Of a stretch of 64,000 nucleotides of DNA, positions 61,694 to 64,000 are shown piece after piece. This stretch comes from JAFKFH01 sp017307375 (GTDB taxonomy: Bacteria; Pseudomonadota; Alphaproteobacteria; Ferrovibrionales; Ferrovibrionaceae), in contig OZ245874.1 in assembly GCA_965229335.1 (NCBI GenBank), positions 2,542,001 to 2,606,000 of the forward strand, read 5' to 3'. A program made the position numbers and the translations under genes. The first letter of the stretch is position 1, and every line of letters starts with the position of its first letter. Below the pieces are notes generated by a model. The model was not told where the DNA came from. It worked only from the letters and a program-made list of their open reading frames with translations, and ran no database searches.

Positions 61694-63543
61694 TGGCCGG
61701 AAAACACCAACTGAATGTCGGCCCCGTCGGGGTCGAGGTCGAACGACGCGCCGACGGGTCGATGCGCCTGCGCTCGCCCCATCCGCTGGGAGCCTATCCC
61801 GACAAGCTCGGCGACAGGCTGATCCACTGGGCTGGCGAGGCGCCAGACCGCACGCTGTTCGCCCGCCGCGGGCCGGACGGCGCGTGGATCCGGCTCGGCT
61901 ATGCCGACGTCCTGTCGACCGTCCGCCGGCTGGGCCAGGCCTTGCTCGACCGCGGGCTGTCGCCCGACCGGCCGCTGCTGATCCTTTCGGGCAACGACCT
62001 CGACCATGCACTGCTGGCGCTGGCGGCGATGCATGTCGGCGTCCCCTACACGCCGCTGTCGCCGGCCTATTCGCTGGTCTCGACCGATCACGGCAAGCTG
62101 CGCCATGTCGTCAACCTGCTGACCCCCGGGCTGATCTTTGCCGCCGACGGTGCGGCTTTCGGCCGGGCGATCGCCGCGCTGCCGCCGGATGTCGAACTGG
62201 TGGTGTCGGCCAACTTGCCGGTCGGACGCCAGGCGACGCTGCTGGCCGACATGGCCGCCACCCCCGCCACCGCCGCCGTCGATCGCGCCCATGATGCGGT
62301 CGGCCCCGATACCGTCGCCAAGATCCTGTTCACCTCGGGGTCGACGGGCCTGCCCAAAGGCGTGATCAACACCCAGCGCATGCTGTGCTCGAACCAGCAG
62401 ATGCTGCGCGACGTCTTCTGCTTCCTGGGCGACGAACCGCCGGTGATCGTCGACTGGCTGCCGTGGAACCATACCTTCGGTTCCAACCACAATTTCGGCA
62501 TGATGATCTACAACGGCGGCACCCTCTATATCGATGACGGCAAGCCGATGCCCGGGGCGATCGCCGCGACCGTCGCCAACCTGCGCGAGATCGCGCCGAC
62601 GGCCTATTTCAACGTACCCAAGGGGTACGAGGCACTGCTGCCTTATCTGCAGGCCGAGCCCGATCTGTGCCGGCTGTTCTTCAGCCGGCTCAGGATGATG
62701 TACTACGCCGGGGCGGGCATGGCCCCGCATGTCTGGGACGCGCTGACCGAACTGGCGCGCGAGCACGCGCCCTATGACGTCCTGATCGCGACCGGCCTGG
62801 GCGCGACCGAGACCGCGCCGTTCGCGCTGTCGGCCAGCTGGCCGGTCAGCCGGCCGGGCCTGGTCGGCCTGCCGGTCCAGGGTGTGGAACTCAAGCTGGC
62901 GCCGGTCGGTCACAAGCTCGAGGCGCGCGTCCGGGGCCCGTCGATCACCCCGGGCTACTGGCGCCAGGACGACCTGACGGCGAAGGCGTTCGACGAGGAA
63001 GGCTTCTACCGGTTCGGCGACGCGCTGCGCTTCGTCGATGAAACCGACGTGATGCAGGGCTTCGAGTTCGATGGCCGGATCGCCGAGGATTTCAAGCTGT
63101 CGACCGGCACCTGGGTCTCGGTCCTTACGCTGCGCACCCGGCTGATCGGCGAAGCGGCGCCGCTGGTGCGCGACGTCGTCATCGCCGGTCACGACCAGGA
63201 TTTTGTCACGGCGCTGATCTTTCCCGACCTCGAGGCCTGCCGGGCGCGCTGCCCGGACGTACCGCCCGCCGGGCTGCTGAAGGCGCCGGTGATCCGACGC
63301 CATTTCCAGCAGGCGCTGGACGTGCTGGCGGCGCGCGCCACCGGCTCGGCCAACCGCATTGCGCGGGCGGTGCTGCTGGAGGAATTGCCGTCGATCGATG
63401 CCGGCGAGGTCACCGACAAGGGATCGATCAACCAGCGCGCGGTGCTCGACCACCGCAAGGCCATCGTCCAGGCGCTCTATGCCGCCGTGCCCCCGTCCGA
63501 CGTTCTTGTCGCCGCATCGGAGAAGTCCAGCCATGTCGCCTAA
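61693..63543 (+). CDS. fcs: Feruloyl-CoA synthetase (AMP-forming)
   Basis: The 616-residue adenylating enzyme carries the AMP-binding P-loop ILFTSGSTGLPKG and the late motifs typical of feruloyl-CoA synthetases. These include an N-terminal VGPVGVEVERRADGSMRLRS block followed by GAYPDKLGDRLIHWA, and WLPWNHTFGSNHNF in the middle. It activates ferulate or p-coumarate to the CoA thioester. Two in-frame ATGs at 61690 and 61693 overlap the crotonase stop; I prefer the second for ribosome-site spacing. The end overlaps the thiolase start by 11 bases. Confidence 0.9.
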   Translation: MAGKHQLNVGPVGVEVERRADGSMRLRSPHPLGAYPDKLGDRLIHWAGEAPDRTLFARRGPDGAWIRLGYADVLSTVRRLGQALLDRGLSPDRPLLILSGNDLDHALLALAAMHVGVPYTPLSPAYSLVSTDHGKLRHVVNLLTPGLIFAADGAAFGRAIAALPPDVELVVSANLPVGRQATLLADMAATPATAAVDRAHDAVGPDTVAKILFTSGSTGLPKGVINTQRMLCSNQQMLRDVFCFLGDEPPVIVDWLPWNHTFGSNHNFGMMIYNGGTLYIDDGKPMPGAIAATVANLREIAPTAYFNVPKGYEALLPYLQAEPDLCRLFFSRLRMMYYAGAGMAPHVWDALTELAREHAPYDVLIATGLGATETAPFALSASWPVSRPGLVGLPVQGVELKLAPVGHKLEARVRGPSITPGYWRQDDLTAKAFDEEGFYRFGDALRFVDETDVMQGFEFDGRIAEDFKLSTGTWVSVLTLRTRLIGEAAPLVRDVVIAGHDQDFVTALIFPDLEACRARCPDVPPAGLLKAPVIRRHFQQALDVLAARATGSANRIARAVLLEELPSIDAGEVTDKGSINQRAVLDHRKAIVQALYAAVPPSDVLVAASEKSSHVA

Positions 63544-64000
63544 AGGTCTATTGTCGCAATTCGGAGACGTCTGGCTGGTCGACGGCGTGCGCACGCCGTT
63601 CGCCGACTATAACGGCGTACTGGGCCTGATCTCGCCGATCGACCTGGGAATCAAGGCCGCCCGGGCGGTGCTCGCCCGCAGTGCCACCGCGCCGGCGGAC
63701 GTCGGCATGGTCGTCGCCGGCAACATGGCCCAGGCCTCGTTCGACGCCTACATGCTGCCGCGCCATGTCGGACTTTACGCGGGCGTGCCGATCGAGGTGC
63801 CTGCGCATATGGTGCAGCGCGTCTGCGGCACCGGCATCGAGGTCATCATCCAGGTTGCCGATGCGATCACCGCCGGCAAGGTCGAACTGGGGCTGTGCGT
63901 CGGCGCCGAATCGATGAGCCGCAATCCGGTCGCCGCCTATACCCATCGCGGCGGCTTCCGCATGGGCCAGGTCGAATTCAAGGATTTCCTGTGGGAAGCC
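63533..64000 (+). CDS. Acetyl-CoA acetyltransferase/thiolase, truncated by the window edge
   Basis: Only the first 156 residues are present. They match the thiolase N-terminal domain, with DVWLVDGVRTPFADYNG and the acyl-accepting nucleophile Cys98 in QRVCGTGIEV. The ATG at 63533 overlaps the feruloyl-CoA synthetase gene. It would cleave the beta-keto intermediate to aroyl-CoA and acetyl-CoA in a beta-oxidative route. The C-terminal His and second Cys lie beyond base 64000. Confidence 0.9.
   Translation, partial: MSPKGLLSQFGDVWLVDGVRTPFADYNGVLGLISPIDLGIKAARAVLARSATAPADVGMVVAGNMAQASFDAYMLPRHVGLYAGVPIEVPAHMVQRVCGTGIEVIIQVADAITAGKVELGLCVGAESMSRNPVAAYTHRGGFRMGQVEFKDFLWEA

Overview
This is a GC-rich chromosomal segment, most likely from an environmental alphaproteobacterium (Rhodospirillales- or Hyphomicrobiales-like). 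The reasons are the many uptake systems, Tat-exported binding proteins, a TRAP transporter, a non-phosphorylative sugar-acid route, an aerobic-type indolepyruvate oxidoreductase and several aromatic-acid pathways. I see no rRNA, tRNA, CRISPR array, insertion sequence, integrase or phage gene. Every gene appears intact except the thiolase cut by the right edge. No gap between genes exceeds about 220 bases.

Left part, 1-9.5 kb: a sugar/sugar-acid locus. It holds a DenD-like dehydrogenase, a small exported protein, a DHRS6-like SDR, a MalK/UgpC-type ABC importer (ATPase, Tat-exported binding protein, two permeases), a XylD-like D-xylonate dehydratase and a second SDR, closed by a strong terminator. 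A matching second block at 33-38.6 kb carries a XylX-like 2-keto-3-deoxy-pentonate dehydratase, a LacI repressor with a clear palindromic operator, a lactonase-like amidohydrolase, a UxaA-family dehydratase and a 2,4-diketo-3-deoxy-fuconate hydrolase-like FAH protein. Together they look like a Weimberg-type plus fuconate-type non-phosphorylative pathway split over two loci.

Middle, 9.7-32.9 kb: a secreted small protein; a Bcr/CflA efflux pump with an alpha/beta hydrolase; a MarR regulator with IorA/IorB and a TRAP transporter (aryl-pyruvate uptake and oxidation is the inference); an AKR/DUF3237 pair; then a LysR-led hydroquinone pathway. In that pathway the two-subunit PnpCD-type hydroquinone dioxygenase (iron ligands visible), 4-hydroxymuconic semialdehyde dehydrogenase, maleylacetate reductase and hydroxyquinol 1,2-dioxygenase flank a complete five-gene LIV-type ABC importer. 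A separate LIV-type binding protein with a TTG start and its own palindromic operator converges on it.

Right part, 38.7-64 kb: a single-chain biotin-dependent acyl-CoA carboxylase; two giant tandem paralogous secreted proteins (about 1,230 residues each, with near-identical ends and diverged glycine-rich middles); a six-gene minus-strand operon (C45 Ntn-hydrolase, Dpp-type permeases and fused ATPase, amidase, PPOX flavoprotein) divergent from a double-winged-helix FCD regulator, an alpha/beta hydrolase and the cognate DppA-like binding protein; and finally a ferulate-type CoA-dependent cluster (LIV binding protein, crotonase, feruloyl-CoA synthetase, thiolase) with a terminator and a perfect operator-like palindrome. 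The parts most worth following up are the tandem surface proteins, the transporter-embedded hydroquinone operon and the C45/amidase import operon.
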